64,000 nucleotides of DNA, from assembly GCF_007829835.1 (NCBI RefSeq), contig NZ_VIWP01000015.1:1-64000 (forward strand). Reading direction: 5' to 3'. Of the stretch, positions 8,934-19,962 are shown one piece after another. Every line of letters begins with the position of its first letter. The stretch's first letter is position 1. Position numbers and translations under genes: made by a program. Origin of the DNA: Neorhizobium alkalisoli (GTDB taxonomy: Bacteria > Pseudomonadota > Alphaproteobacteria > Rhizobiales > Rhizobiaceae). The notes beneath the pieces were generated by a model, which had not been told where the DNA came from, ran no database searches, and saw only the letters and a program-made list of their open reading frames with translations.

Positions 8934-10440
8934 TAGATATCCCCTTCACAAGCTTTACGCCTGACCTTCCTGCACTCAACAATCCCGGCTTAGTCCGCGC
9001 GCATAATGCGTCTGCTGGGGGAAGCTCCTCACAGGGTGGCGTGACGTTCTATCCGCTTAAGGCCGCTTCCCTTTATTCAGATACGGTCATGGCATCCCGT
9101 CCAATGGCTTCAGCGGTGGGGCAGGACAGGTTCGGCAATGCAAAGGTTTATGGCGCAGCGGCATCAGCCCTATACAAGCTTGCCCCCGCTGATCGCGAAT
9201 GGACGAATATCAGCCGAACCGCAGGATACACGACCACGGGAACCGAACGCTGGAAATTCGTTGAATTCGGCTCTCTGCAGATCGGCACCAACTATTCGAA
9301 CGAACCGCAATACATCGACATGAACACCGACCTAAAGTTTGCCGACCTCACGACGCTGGTGAAGGGCCGTCACATAAACACGCACAAAGGTTTCGTGATA
9401 CTCGGAAACACGTATGACGCGTTAGACGGCGCGGTTCCATATCGCGTCAGATGGTCCGGTTTGGAAGCTCCCGCAGACTGGACGTTTTCAGCAGCAACTC
9501 AGGCAGACTTTCAGGATATCCATGGCTATGGCGCAATTCAGCGGCATCGTTACGGATGACTCCTGCTACATCCTCCTTCAGCGCGGCATCGTGCAAATGA
9601 CCTATATCGGCGCGCCCTACGTCTTCCAGTTCACGGATAGGGTGACCGGCAAGGGTTGTTCAGTTTCGCAATCCATCATCACGGTCGAGGGTAAAACCTT
9701 CTTCCTGTCAGATGATGGCTTTTACGTTCTTCAGGGTGGACAGCTTCAGCCAATCGGTATGGGAAAGGTCGATCGATGGTTCTTGGATAACGCTGATCTA
9801 AATCAGGCCCACCTCATGACAGTCGCCGCCGATCCTCGCGAAACCCTCGTTTACTGGCAATACGTTTCGAAAAGCAGCGTGACCGGTAAGCCGGATATGA
9901 TGCTGATTTTCAATTACCATACGCGGAGAATGGACCACAGCGGATGCCACGACCCACTTCATATTCAATTCCGTTTCCTTGCCGTGGACAATCGATCAGC
10001 TAGACGAGTTCGGCACCCTTGATGCTGTTCCGGCATCCTTCGACGACCCTATCTGGTCAGGTGGTCAGGCCATGCTTTGGGGTATGAGCGAGACAGGCCA
10101 AGTCTATTCCTTTGGCGGCAAGACCATGGAACTCAGTATCGAGACCCCGGAATTCCAGCTTTCCAAAATCTTTCCAAACGAAAACCAAGCCGATATTGCC
10201 CGTGTCGATGCAGCAAGACCCCTGTTCGAAGGCGATGCCGTTGGACGTATTCAAGTCGGTACAAGAAAGCTTCAAAATACCAATCTCGACTGGTCAGCCC
10301 TCAAGGAAACGCATCCTGAGACCGGGTTTGCCTATTTCCGTGAACAGAGCCGTTATCAGCGCTTCCGCCTCAATGTGTCAGGCGATTGGAAGAAAGCTTA
10401 TGCTCTTCAGATCGATGGCCGCGTCTCAGGACGCAGATAA
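8927..10440 (+). CDS. Large tail or tail-tube (nozzle-like) protein, two CGGN sites
   Basis: ATG 8927 overlaps the previous stop. CGGC 9542-9545 and CGGA 9924-9927 read as single codons give 503 residues in one frame. The sequence is beta-rich and built of repeated blade-like segments (WKFVEFGSLQIGTNYSNEPQ; VQMTYIGAPYVFQF; FFLSDDGFYVLQGGQLQPIG; MMLIFNYHT-x-EWTTADAT). This pattern fits a tail nozzle/hub protein of podoviruses, an inference from composition and position. The stop is at 10440. Confidence 0.66.
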
Positions 10441-10442
10441 TC

Positions 10443-10449
10443 CTAAATA
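10443..10449 (+). promoter_or_regulatory. CTAAATA motif after the nozzle-like gene
   Basis: TCCTAAATACGAG starts just after the stop at 10440 and lies 19 bases before ATG 10469, with an AAAGGA ribosome site between. Confidence 0.4.
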
Positions 10450-10468
10450 CGAGTAAAGGAATTCGATC

Positions 10469-10757
10469 ATGGAACGCGTATATAATCACACCGATAGCAG
10501 GCAGATTGCCAGTCTTTTAAATCAGGTTATCCGGTCAATTTGAGAACACCGGCTCAATTTCGCTCGCCAATTCTACGACCACAACCACACTCGCCAATCC
10601 CAAAATCACAGCTCAAAGCAAGGTTTTTCTACAGCCTCGCAATGCCAATGCAGTAACATCAGGCGCTTACATTTCCACCATCACGAACGGTTCGTTTATC
10701 ATCACGCATGCCAGCGCGACGACCATTCGCACATTCGACTACGTGTTTTTCCTATGA
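10469..10757 (+). CDS. Small conserved phage protein, one CGGT site
   Basis: CGGT at 10532-10535, read as one codon, joins the N-terminal helix (RQIASLLNQVI) to QFENTGSISLANSTTTTT and gives 95 residues. The threonine-rich centre, the NANAVTSGAY segment and the beta pattern resemble a small structural protein common in podoviruses of alphaproteobacteria. Its exact role is unknown. Without recoding the frame stops after about 22 residues. The stop overlaps the next gene. Confidence 0.62.
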
Positions 10758-11147
10758 AGATTCGGATATAGCAAAAAAGAATATCGCAGGGTTCGTGAGT
10801 GGCTATTAAGCGCTCTCGCACACAATCCCGGTCTTATCAAAGAAGCTGATTTAGTCGCCAAACTTCGCGCAAATGAATGGCATTTGATTACGACCGATAA
10901 CGCCGCGTGTGTTGTCCAATTCTGCGAAAAAGAGAACCGAAGGTGCGCGAATATTCTTGTAATTGGTGGTGTCGAGAACGGTTCCCTTCGCGAAATTATG
11001 ACGGCTTACGGTGGGCTATCCGAAGCGCTTCGATATCTTGGTTTCAGCTATATTTCGGGTCAGCCACGCAAAGAATGGCACCGATTTCTAATTTCAAAAT
11101 ACGGCTTCACAAAGCATGACAACGAATTGATCAAGGAGCTTATCTAA
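10754..11147 (+). CDS. Acetyltransferase-like virion protein, one CGGA site at codon 4
   Basis: ATG 10754 is embedded in the previous stop. CGGA at 10763-10766 is the fourth codon; reading it as one codon gives MKI-x-YSKKEYRRVREW and 130 residues in total. Later parts (ANILVIGGVENGSLREIM, a glycine turn and YLGFSYISGQPRKEW) look like a small GNAT-type fold, often seen as an internal virion protein in podoviruses. The identification is tentative. The recoding site is so early that almost the entire product depends on it. Confidence 0.6.
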
Positions 11148-12744
11148 TGCCCTCAACACCAAAAGAGACGACTACAAAGGTCGAGCCGTGGGATGGCGCT
11201 AAGCCTTACCTCTTGGAAAATTATAAGGACTTCGCGGACCTTCTAGACAAGGGTGCGCCTCAGGCTTGGCAAGGTCCAACAGTAGCCCGGTCGTTCTAAA
11301 GATACGCTGCAAGCTCAGCAGATGGTCGAAAAGATCGCGCGTGATCCAAACGCGTCTTCAGTTCTCACCAATGCAACGAATGGCGTAAACTCAGTCCTCA
11401 ACTCAAGTGTGAATGGACAGGCAGCGAATACGCTCTCATCAATCCAGAATTCCACTAATCCGACCGATGCTATCGCAGCCATGATCGCTTCCGGTCAGTC
11501 TGGTCGTGCGCCGGGAGTTTATAACCAAAACTACAGCAATCCTGCCCTTTCGCAGGCGTCTGGCTATGGCAGCTACACCAATGCAGCTGGTGGTCTTCAG
11601 GCGGCTCAGGCCAATAATCTCGCTTCCACCAATAACCCTGCGATGGATTATCTGAAGCAGACGGCATCCGGCGCGAACATCCGGTAAGAATCCGTACCTT
11701 GATCAGATGGTGTCGAATTCTCAGGATGCCATTGCCCAAAAGCTTCAGAACATCACCAATCCTGCGATTAACTCTCAGGCGGCTTCGCTTGGCCGAATGG
11801 GCTCAGGTGCGTTCGCGTCTCAGGTCAACAACGCTCAGACCGCAGCCGCCAATGAAATGGCGAAGGTTGCAACTGATCTATACGGCAACCAATATAATCA
11901 GGACGTGGCTTCTCAGCAGAATGCCGCTCAGCAGTACGGCAATTTCTACAATCAAGATCAGCAGAACCAGTTAAACGCCAATCAGGCTCTTGCCTCAACC
12001 AATGCGCAACAGCAGCAGCTTCGTCAGGCTGGCACGTCTCTATATGGCAACCTTTCGGATGCTCAGCAGACACAGCGCTTGAACGCTGCAAACTCAGCCA
12101 ACCAGCAATTCAACGCCAACCGCGACTATCAGCTTCAGGGCGCGAACCTGCTGTCGAACAACTATCAAAATAATATCAGCAACATGCTGAATGCGGCGAA
12201 TTCTCAGATTTCAGCAGATAACGCGCTGAACACTCAGAAGCTGAATGCTGCCGGTATGGCCGGTTCAACCTACCAGAATCTCTATAATCCTGCGCAGGCC
12301 TTGGCGGGTGTTGGTCAGCAGAAAGACCAATACAATTCGACCGTTCTTCAGTCCAAGGTTGACGCTTGGAATCAGGCACAGCAGCAGCCGCTTCAGAATA
12401 TCGCGAACTTCACCAATCTCCTTAATGGTGGCGGTTATCAGAGCACCACTCAGCCGGTCTATTCCAACACCACTGGCCAGATTCTTGGTGGTCTCTCATC
12501 TCTCGCGGGCCTATTCGCCCTGTGCGATATCCGCGAAAAGATTCTCCATCGCCTTGTCGGTTTCATGCCTCTCATCAACGGCGAGAAAATCTGCATTTAC
12601 GAATTCACGTACAAGGACGACGAAGATGCAAATATTTGGATCGGCCCGGTAGCTCAGGAGGTCGAGGAAAAGACCGGTGCGGTTGTCGAAGTCGAGGGCC
12701 GCAAGCTCATCGATGTCGAAGCCTTCATGAAGGAGGCCGCGTAA
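11147..12744 (+). CDS. Tail or ejection protein with S74-like C-terminus, two CGGT sites
   Basis: CGGT at 11288 and 11682 read as single codons give 531 residues. The body is extremely rich in Q, N, A and S (for example NFYNQDQQNQLNANQ) and looks like a long helical or fibrous tail or ejection protein. The second site restores SGANI-x-KNPYLDQMV. The C-terminus (CDIREKILHRLVG and WIGPVAQEVEEKTG) resembles the intramolecular chaperone of S74-type tail proteins. No in-frame CGG exists in the 345 codons after the second site. Confidence 0.68.
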
Positions 12745-14156
12745 TGGGTGTCTTTGATTTCTTAACTCGCAAGAGCGCCAACAATGATCTTCAGGCCGTT
12801 CTATCACCGCAGAAGTCTGATAATTTCCTTTCGCAGTTTTTGCCGGAAGATGACGAAAAGCGTTCCCAATTAGCCCGCGCTCTCATTATGGGCGGCGCTT
12901 CCGCCATGGCGGCTGGTGGCCCTTCAGTCGGCAAACCTACCAATCTGCTTTCCGTTCTCGGTCAAGGTCTAGCTGGTGGCGTAAAAGGATATTCCGACGC
13001 CGAACTTGCCGACAATGATCTTGCCAAGACACGCGCGACGAACGCCACAAATCAATTTAAGATGCAATCCATTGCCGATGGCCAGAACCGCGCTAAAGCA
13101 TTCTTCGCTAAATACGGCTCACCCGGTCAGGGCGGCTATAGTCCTGAAGCCCTTGCCGAACTTATGCAGGTCCAGCTTCTCAACGGTGATGAGGAAGGCG
13201 CTCGCAAGACGCAGGAACAGCTTCAAAAGCTTCAGCAGCACGCAGCCGATAACGGCATGGTTCTCGGTTCAGACGGCGGTTTCAAGCTTGCTCCCGGCTA
13301 CGGGGAGTCCTTGTTCGACACTGAAAAGGCAAAGGGTCTCGGCAAGGCAGTAGGGGCCAACCAAGAAAAAACTGGCGATATCAAAAATTTTGAGTACGGC
13401 AAAACCGATCCGGGCTTCGTCGATTACCAGACCGCTCAGAAGAAAGCTGGTGTCGCGAATCCTGACGATAGTTTCGGCAAGAAAGCCAGTGAACTCGCTG
13501 CGACCCGCTTTGACGAGTTGGCTAAACAGGGTCCTGAAGCTCAGCAGCTTGTCGGCAACGTCAAGACCCTTACTGAACTTGGTAAAACCATCGGGACAGG
13601 CAAATGGGCTCAGGTCAAAGCTTCCCTTGGTCCTTGGGCAAAGGGACTTGGAGTAGACGTTGACGGCCTCGATGAAATCCAAGCCTTCGATTCACTCGTA
13701 TCCCGTACCGCGCCATCTCTTCGCGTTCCGGGTTCTGGTGCAACATCCGACTTCGATGCGGCGCAATTTCTGAAATCAATTCCATCACTTGGAAACACGC
13801 CTCAAGGCAATGAATTGATCGGTGCCACGATGAACGCCATTGGCTCGAACAAGATAAAAGCCGCCGAAATTGCCAACAAAGTCATGAGGAAAGAGATAAC
13901 TTGGCAGGATGGTGACGCTCAGATTGCCGCCCTCCCCGATCCTTTCACCGCTTTCCGAGATTATAAGACAGCATCCGACAAGGCTGGAAAATCAGGCTCT
14001 TCCTCAAAGTCTCCAACAAGTGACAAACAGGATAACGGGGTTTCCCCAAAGACCAGCCGCGTTGCGGTAGTCAGCTCGGAAGCGGATTACAACGCCCTTC
14101 CTTCCGGTACCCCTTATCGATTTTCAGATGAAGATACAGTGAGGATGAAGAAGTAA
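12744..14156 (+). CDS. Internal virion protein
   Basis: This intact 470-residue gene has no in-frame CGG. ATG 12744 overlaps the previous stop and has AGGAGG just upstream. It is mainly helical, with a short hydrophobic glycine/alanine region near the N-terminus (LIMGGASAMAAGGPS) and long charged helices later. Its position between the tail and peptidase genes, and a length typical of ejection proteins, suggest that it leaves the head with the DNA. No catalytic motif was seen. Confidence 0.66.
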   Translation: MGVFDFLTRKSANNDLQAVLSPQKSDNFLSQFLPEDDEKRSQLARALIMGGASAMAAGGPSVGKPTNLLSVLGQGLAGGVKGYSDAELADNDLAKTRATNATNQFKMQSIADGQNRAKAFFAKYGSPGQGGYSPEALAELMQVQLLNGDEEGARKTQEQLQKLQQHAADNGMVLGSDGGFKLAPGYGESLFDTEKAKGLGKAVGANQEKTGDIKNFEYGKTDPGFVDYQTAQKKAGVANPDDSFGKKASELAATRFDELAKQGPEAQQLVGNVKTLTELGKTIGTGKWAQVKASLGPWAKGLGVDVDGLDEIQAFDSLVSRTAPSLRVPGSGATSDFDAAQFLKSIPSLGNTPQGNELIGATMNAIGSNKIKAAEIANKVMRKEITWQDGDAQIAALPDPFTAFRDYKTASDKAGKSGSSSKSPTSDKQDNGVSPKTSRVAVVSSEADYNALPSGTPYRFSDEDTVRMKK

Positions 14157-15012
14157 TGGCCAGCTACATCCAATATCGTAATCAGCGGTGCCACCAGAAA
14201 TCAGCCGCTATCTGACGACCTTATAAAACGCCTTCAATATCTTCAGGATATGGGGATTACGGCTGAGGTATTCTCCGGTGGTCAGGATGCTGAAGGTCCC
14301 AATCGCACGGGTTCCCATCGTCATGATCATGGCGGCGCAGGCGATGTGTTTTTCTACAAGGATGGCCGTAGGCTGGATTGGGGCAACCCTGACGATCTTC
14401 CAATCTTTCAGGACATTGTTAGCCGTGGAAAGCAGGCCGGAATAACAGGTTTTGGCGCACGGTGACGGTTACATGCAGCAGGGCTCCATGCACATCGGCG
14501 GAGGCAATCCCGGCGTGTGGGGCGCTGGTGGCAAAGGTGACAATGCACCGGCTTGGCTGAAGAACGCGTATTATAACACGACCGATGCCACAGATCCGCA
14601 GATGGTTGCCGCAAAGACTGAAAGCGCGTCAGCACCTTCGACCAATCCTCTTTATAACTCCGCCCAAGCTTCTGCCGGTCCTACGGCGACACCTCCTGCA
14701 CCGGACGAAAAGAGCCACAACGGCATTCTTGTTCAGGCTTTCAACAAGCTAACGGGCAATGACGTGCAAGTTCCCGGCTCAATCCTTGGTGCAGACACCG
14801 ACAAGCTGGCCAAAGGTTTTGCGGGGATTGGTGATTTCGCCAAGGCTCTTTCAGCCGACACGGACTCGATAAATAGCCAGATAGCACGCGGTGCGGCACG
14901 AGCGCAGGCAGGCAGGAATGATCAGCCGGTAGAGCTTACGTTCTTGGACTTCGCCGCCGAAAGAAAAAAGAAAAAGGGCGGGATATCCGGCCTAGGAGGA
15001 TACTTCGTATGA
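14156..15012 (+). CDS. Peptidase M15-like virion protein, two CGGT sites
   Basis: CGGT at 14186 and 14460 read as single codons give 284 residues. A metal-peptidase signature is visible: SGGQDAEGPNRTGSHRHDHG, DVFFYKDGRR, then GITGFGA-x-DGYMQQ and MHIGGGNPGVWGAGG. The second site falls in the FGAGDGYM motif, where glycine is expected. The C-terminal half is low-complexity and ends in a basic KKKK stretch. The N-terminus is unclear: the +1 frame just after the ATG spells SNIVISGATRN, so the frame may be entered before the first site. It is probably a virion-associated cell-wall peptidase. Confidence 0.72.
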
Positions 15013-17124
15013 GCGACTGGAAGACGAAAATTATCGAAAAGGACACGGTGCTTCCATCAGATTGGCGCAAGAGGGCCATGGAGTCTGATGCAATCGCCGC
15101 CAAAATTTTTGAAGAACCTGGCCCCAATCCGCTTGATCTCGACACATCCGCTGACGCTCCGAACTACATCCGCCTTCAAGTGGGTGCGCTCGACAAGCCG
15201 GAAGATCGTTTAGCGGCCCTTCGCAAAACTTACCCAGATGCGAAGCCGTATGGCGAAGACAACTTCATCTACACAGACGAGAAGCGGAAAGGTGAGGCTC
15301 TACAATGACGAGTCGTATTTTCCTTCTCTGGGAGATATCGTCAGCGTAGCGCCTGAGATCGCCGAAGGACTTGGTGGCTTTGCCGGTGGTGTTATGGGTG
15401 GTGTCGGCGGTGCGGCTCTCGGTTCGACGGTTCCGGTTGTCGGTTCTACAGCTGGCGGTGTTGCAGGCGCGATGACCGGTGCTGGTCTTCTCGGAACCGC
15501 TACCAAGGAAGCCACGCAGCGCGGATTGAATTGGTTATTCGACAATAAGGATTCCCGCACGACCGGCGAACAGCTTGGTGATGCCTTGGTTTCATTCGGC
15601 GTAAATGCCGCTGGCGAAGGTGTCGGGCGTCTTGCTGCGAAAGGCCTTCAGGCAGGAAAACAGGCTTGGGTTGGTCGTGCGATTGGCGGTGCTGCCGATG
15701 ATCCCGCAAAAGCTGCTGAACGTCTCGCAGATTGGCAGGCTATCGGAGTCGAACCAACCGCAGGCATGATCAACGGTCAGAATAAGTCATCCCTTCTCGA
15801 ACATGCTTTGATCCCTACCCGATCCGGCAATGAGATCGACAAACGCGTTGCACAGGCGTTCACCGCTCAGGGTGATGAATTCGGTCGTATTGTTTCAGGC
15901 ATTTCCGATAAACCATTATCGATCAGCGAAGCCGGGGAAGCTCTCCAGAAGCAGGCTCAGGCTGCAAAACAGGCTCAGCTTGCGAAGGCCGACGAACTTT
16001 ATTCCGAAGCTGGAAAAAAGATCACCAGCCCTGCCCGCGTTGATGCGACTTCGACATTCCTCTCCGACCTTCAAGCCAATCGTGCCGGGATGGGTGAATT
16101 CGATAAGTTGACCAAAGGATCACAGACAGATTCCGTTCTGAACATCGCAAAATCTATCGTCACAGATGCTCAAAAGGGAATGTCTTTCGATGCTTTGAAA
16201 GCCGCTCGTACTCACGTTGGTCAGCTTGCCGCTGATGCGGAAGACCGCGTTCTCAAAAACCATTTGGACGGTCTTTACGCGTCTCTGACCAGTGACATGG
16301 AAAAGACCGCCGTAGCTTCTGGCGACGATGCGCTCAGCTCATTCAAGACCGCCAACGACCATTTTAAAGGCTACATCGATCCTGTGACGGGTTTCGGCAA
16401 AGGTTCGGAAGCCGACACCATTCTGAAAAAGAACACCGACGATATTTTGAATTGGTCCATGTCCGGTGCCAAGAATGGCGGCAATCGTATCGCCTCTGTT
16501 CGCCGCACGATGCTGAAGTCCGATGGCGGTCAGGCCGCATGGAATGGTGTCACAGCTGGTGTAATCGACAGGCTTGGTCGTGGTTCTGATGACGCCTTCA
16601 ATCCCGCCCAATTCATGAGGTCTTGGAATAAGCTTAGCCCGGAAGCAAAGGGCGCAATCTTCGACGGAACTCCAAATGCCCAATTCAAAAATGATCTCGA
16701 CCGATTAGCGAGAATTGCCGACAACTTTGGAAAATATTCCAAGGGTGCAAATCACTCGAATACGTCAAATCATCAGGCGATCAAGGAGTCATTGAATCCT
16801 CTGTCCAAGGAAAATGCGATTATTTCGTTCTTGGGTGGCGCTGTAACCGGCGATCCTATTTCGGGTGCTTTGCTCGGTGCTGGGAAAGGTGTTGCGAAGT
16901 TTGGTGCCTCCCGCTTGTCGCAGTCCAGCCGTGCGAAGCTGATGACCTCACCTGAAACCGTCAATTGGCTTGTCGGCCTTCCAAAGGCTGAGATGACCAA
17001 GGGTGGCGTTAAAGGCCATATCAAAAAGCTCTATGAATTCGGCAAAAATACCCGCGACAATGCGTTGGCTGCTGCGATTGACGATTACCTGAGAGACCTG
17101 AAATACAGCGACGAAGACCGCTAA
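15009..17124 (+). CDS. Large internal virion protein, one CGGA site
   Basis: ATG 15009 overlaps the previous stop. CGGA at 15285-15288 read as one codon joins NFIYTDEK to KVRLYNDES, giving 704 residues. After the junction comes a glycine-rich hydrophobic segment (EGLGGFAGGVMGGVGG, AGGVAGAMTGAGLLG) that may insert in membranes during DNA ejection. Long helical regions follow (EALQKQAQAAKQAQLAKAD). No CGG occurs in the remaining 600 or so codons. This fits the large ejection protein of a podovirus. Confidence 0.7.
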
Positions 17125-17127
17125 AAC

Positions 17128-17134
17128 CTAAATA
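17128..17134 (+). promoter_or_regulatory. CTAAATA motif before the tail fibre
   Basis: ACCTAAATATTACAG starts just after the stop at 17124 and lies 33 bases before ATG 17168, with an AGAAGG ribosome site between. Confidence 0.4.
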
Positions 17135-17167
17135 TTACAGACGATTAACAAGAAGGCAGAAAGCCCC

Positions 17168-18832
17168 ATGTCAGATTTAATAAGTTCAGATTTCGCTGAG
17201 CAGGATGCTAACAACAGCGCACCATCCCCGAACCGGAGTGCAAGGAGGCTACAGCCCTAGTTCTGTGCGGTCCTATCATCCGCGCCATTCGTGGAGCGAT
17301 GAAGCGTTTTTATGTTCAATCCAACCCGATCTATACGACAACGGGAACAGCGAACGCCTACCTCCTAACATTCGTGCAAGGTCCTTCGGCCTACGACAAA
17401 GGCATTATTTACCGTTTTATCGCTCACGCGGATAATACCGGCGCGGCAACCATCAACATAAATTCTCTCCGGTGCTAAGGCCATTGTTTCTCAACGTGGC
17501 GAAGCCCTTTCAGCGGGTCAGATCAAGACTGGCGACGTTCTCGAAATCGTCTATGACGGCACCAATTTCCGCCTGATATCCAACGAGAAACACAACCCGA
17601 AATTTACGGGTGTTCTCGCCGTCACCGATGCAGCTCCGTCACTTCTGCTTACCAATACGGCAAACACGGCAGCTCCTACGACCGCTAGATTAAGCGTTTC
17701 CGGCAACAATGCTGTTCTTCAGGTAGGGGCCGCGAACACCGTTACAGTCTCAGCCAATAATATGACTATTGCGGGTTCGATCAACACAGCGGGCCTGACC
17801 TCATCGACGGCAATTTCTTCCACGGGTAGCGTGACTGGTGCGGGACTGATCTCCACGGGCGGCATTAGCGCGACCGGTAACATTGCTTTGGCGGCGGGTG
17901 CCGAACGTCAGATTTCTTTCGGTGACTTCGGCGGCTATCTCTATGGTAATTCCAGTCAGGCTGGTCTGTATTACCCCGCTGGCAACAAGTCACCATGGTA
18001 CTACAATAAAACGAATGATCTCGTAAATTTCCAAGCCGGTTCTCTCCAGCACAATGGAACCACAGTCGTCACGAACAGCGGTGGCACTTATTCGATCAAC
18101 ATTACGGGTAATGCTGGTGGCAATGCCGCAACAGCTACAACCGCAACCAATGCTAACAGATTGCTGCTTAATGGCTCTGGTTACACGAACTTCAATTGGG
18201 CCGGTCAAGGCGGTCAACCAACATGGCTGTGGGGCGGTAACGACGCAGGCAATATGTACGTCTACAATCCGTCCAACTTCTCGGTGAATTACGCCAATGG
18301 TGCTGGTAACGCAAATACCCTTGGCGGTCTCAGCAATGCCTACTTTATGCAGCGCTTGACAAACACCAACCTCACCGACAACGAAGGCTACATCCGTTTC
18401 TTCTTCGCCGGCAATGGTCAGTACACTGTAATTCGCGGTGGTGGTGATCCTATCGTGCGCTTTCAGAACTCTAACGGAAGCAACGCGGCTCAGATTCGTT
18501 CTGGTGGTACCTACGAAAACCTATCAGATCGTCGCACGAAATATGACATTGTGGATGCCACCGATATTGGCCGCGATCAGCTCATGGCGCTGCGCCCTCG
18601 TTGGTACAAGCGTATCGGTATCGACAAGGTCGAACTTGGCTGGATCTCGCAGGAAGTCCGCGAGGCTCTTCCAATCGCCGTTCAGCCGATTAACCCCGAT
18701 GATCCTGACGAACTACTTTATATTGACGAGAAAGCAATCTCGGTCGCCACGGTCGCAACGCTTAAGGAAGTCGTTGCCGAACTGGAAATGGTCAAAGCTG
18801 AGCTAGCCGCTCTGAAAGCCGAACGCGCTTAA
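17168..18832 (+). CDS. Tail fibre with S74 intramolecular chaperone, three CGGN sites
   Basis: CGGA 17234, CGGT 17268 and CGGT 17470 read as single codons give 553 residues. The N-terminal part has a beta domain ending ATININSL-x-AKAI, where phage fibres usually have glycine. The middle is a glycine/serine/threonine-rich trimeric fibre shaft (SINTAGLTSSTAISSTGSV). The C-terminus has the S74 chaperone signature (LSDRRTKYDI, LGWISQEVREALP) followed by a coiled coil. It is the likely host-recognition protein. All three sites are in the first 105 codons; the shaft and chaperone have none. Confidence 0.8.
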
Positions 18833-18903
18833 GACGCGGCTTGCAACACGGAGATTGTATCGTATGCTAAGGAACCGGTTCCCCCGGTTGGTTGACCAGA
18901 CTT

Positions 18904-18934
18904 AGCCCGCGCTTTCATTAGTGCGGGCTTTTTC
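18904..18934 (+). terminator. Terminator after the tail fibre
   Basis: AGCCCGC / GCGGGCT stem followed by TTTTT. A nearly identical copy lies at 19897 on the other side of the RTX gene. The preceding bases (18871-18889) hold a second GC-rich hairpin with a perfect 12-base palindrome. Confidence 0.85.
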
Positions 18935-19056
18935 TTGGCTACCATAGCTTCTTTACGAGGTCAAAAATCTCCTTGCGTTAAAAGACGATCAAGAAAGTTG
19001 ATTAATACAGCCGGAAGGTGCAGATTTGGGCATCATATGCTTTAGGGAGAGCGCCT

Positions 19057-19887
19057 ATGTCTAATATCGTGGTCACAAATCTTATAGAATCCATTCGTGA
19101 AGACGCGAACATTGGCAAAGAAGTTGCCGTAATTTCTGTCGCGGACATTGGAGTATCCATTAGTTCGATCACCATCGAGTCATTCCAGCACGTCGATTAC
19201 GGTGGCATCACTGGGTGGGAGGATTACGCAGGCGATTTGTTTGAAGTTGTCGGCACGAAGGTTCTTCTCAAGGCCGACTTGGATTACGAAAAATATTGGG
19301 ACCATCCTGAGTACCAGTCGGTGAACTTCACTGTGACTGCAACCCTCTCGAATGGAACGACCGCGACAGCTTCAAGCTCCCTCGCTCTGACCGACGTCAT
19401 CGAAGAAATCCGTGGCACCGGAAAGTCCGAAACCATCGCAGGCACTGGCGCAAAGGACAAAATCATCGCTGGCGCTGGAAACGACAAGGTTTTCGGCTAT
19501 CAGGGCGACGATGTAATTTACGGCGGGAACGGACAAGACAAACTATACGGCGGCGAAGGATCGGACACCTTCCTCTACAAATCGGTCAAAGAGAGTGCCA
19601 TTGGCGCTCATGATCTAATCATGGATTGGGATCATGAGCCGAACGGCGGTACCCGCGATGTGATCGACCTTCGCGCTATCGATGCTCGCTCAGACTACTT
19701 CGGTGATCAACCGTTCAAATGGCTCGGCATAAAAGGCTTTGACGGCAAAAAGGGCGAATTGAACTACAAATATGAGAAGGACGGCGATACGCACATCTAC
19801 GGCGATTTGAACGGCGATAAAAAAGCCGATTTCGAGATCGTTCTGGACGGCAAGCACAAGATGTATGCCGACGATTTCTTCCTATGA
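19057..19887 (+). CDS. RTX-type calcium-binding repeat protein (moron-like)
   Basis: This intact 276-residue gene starts at ATG 19057 after an AGGGAG ribosome site. The N-terminal 110 residues are beta-rich and of unknown fold. They are followed by two or three nonapeptide RTX repeats (GAGNDKVFGYQGDDVIYGG, GQDKLYGGEGSDTF) and a C-terminal domain typical after such repeats (DLIMDWDHE, VIDLRAID). It has no CGG codon at all. Its own flanking terminators and different theme from the virion genes suggest an accessory cassette, perhaps a fibre-associated or secreted protein. Function is not known. Confidence 0.72.
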   Translation: MSNIVVTNLIESIREDANIGKEVAVISVADIGVSISSITIESFQHVDYGGITGWEDYAGDLFEVVGTKVLLKADLDYEKYWDHPEYQSVNFTVTATLSNGTTATASSSLALTDVIEEIRGTGKSETIAGTGAKDKIIAGAGNDKVFGYQGDDVIYGGNGQDKLYGGEGSDTFLYKSVKESAIGAHDLIMDWDHEPNGGTRDVIDLRAIDARSDYFGDQPFKWLGIKGFDGKKGELNYKYEKDGDTHIYGDLNGDKKADFEIVLDGKHKMYADDFFL

Positions 19888-19896
19888 GCATAACTT

Positions 19897-19924
19897 AGCC
19901 CGCGCTTCCACTAGTGCGGGCTTT
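19897..19924 (+). terminator. Terminator after the RTX gene
   Basis: AGCCCGC / GCGGGCT stem with a TTTG tail. It is nearly identical in sequence to the terminator at 18904, so the RTX gene sits between two copies. Confidence 0.78.
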
Positions 19925-19962
19925 GTCATTGTCAGACCGCCCAGAATCTTGCATCTTCTCAT

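Noticed and set aside
941..18832. Prophage decay: the late region as a set of pseudogenes full of frameshifts
   Set aside because: All but two clear breaks are +1 at codon-phase CGG, no premature stops from substitutions are seen, and the coding on both sides of each break is intact. Random decay would give mixed indels and nonsense changes. The portal and scaffold exceptions are reported separately.
18865..18895. GC-rich hairpin (AACCGG ... CCGGTT) sharing 12 bases with tRNA-Ser, as a possible unusual tRNA
   Set aside because: No acceptor stem, D arm or T arm could be drawn around it, and the loop does not contain NCCG. It is more likely part of the transcription end region.
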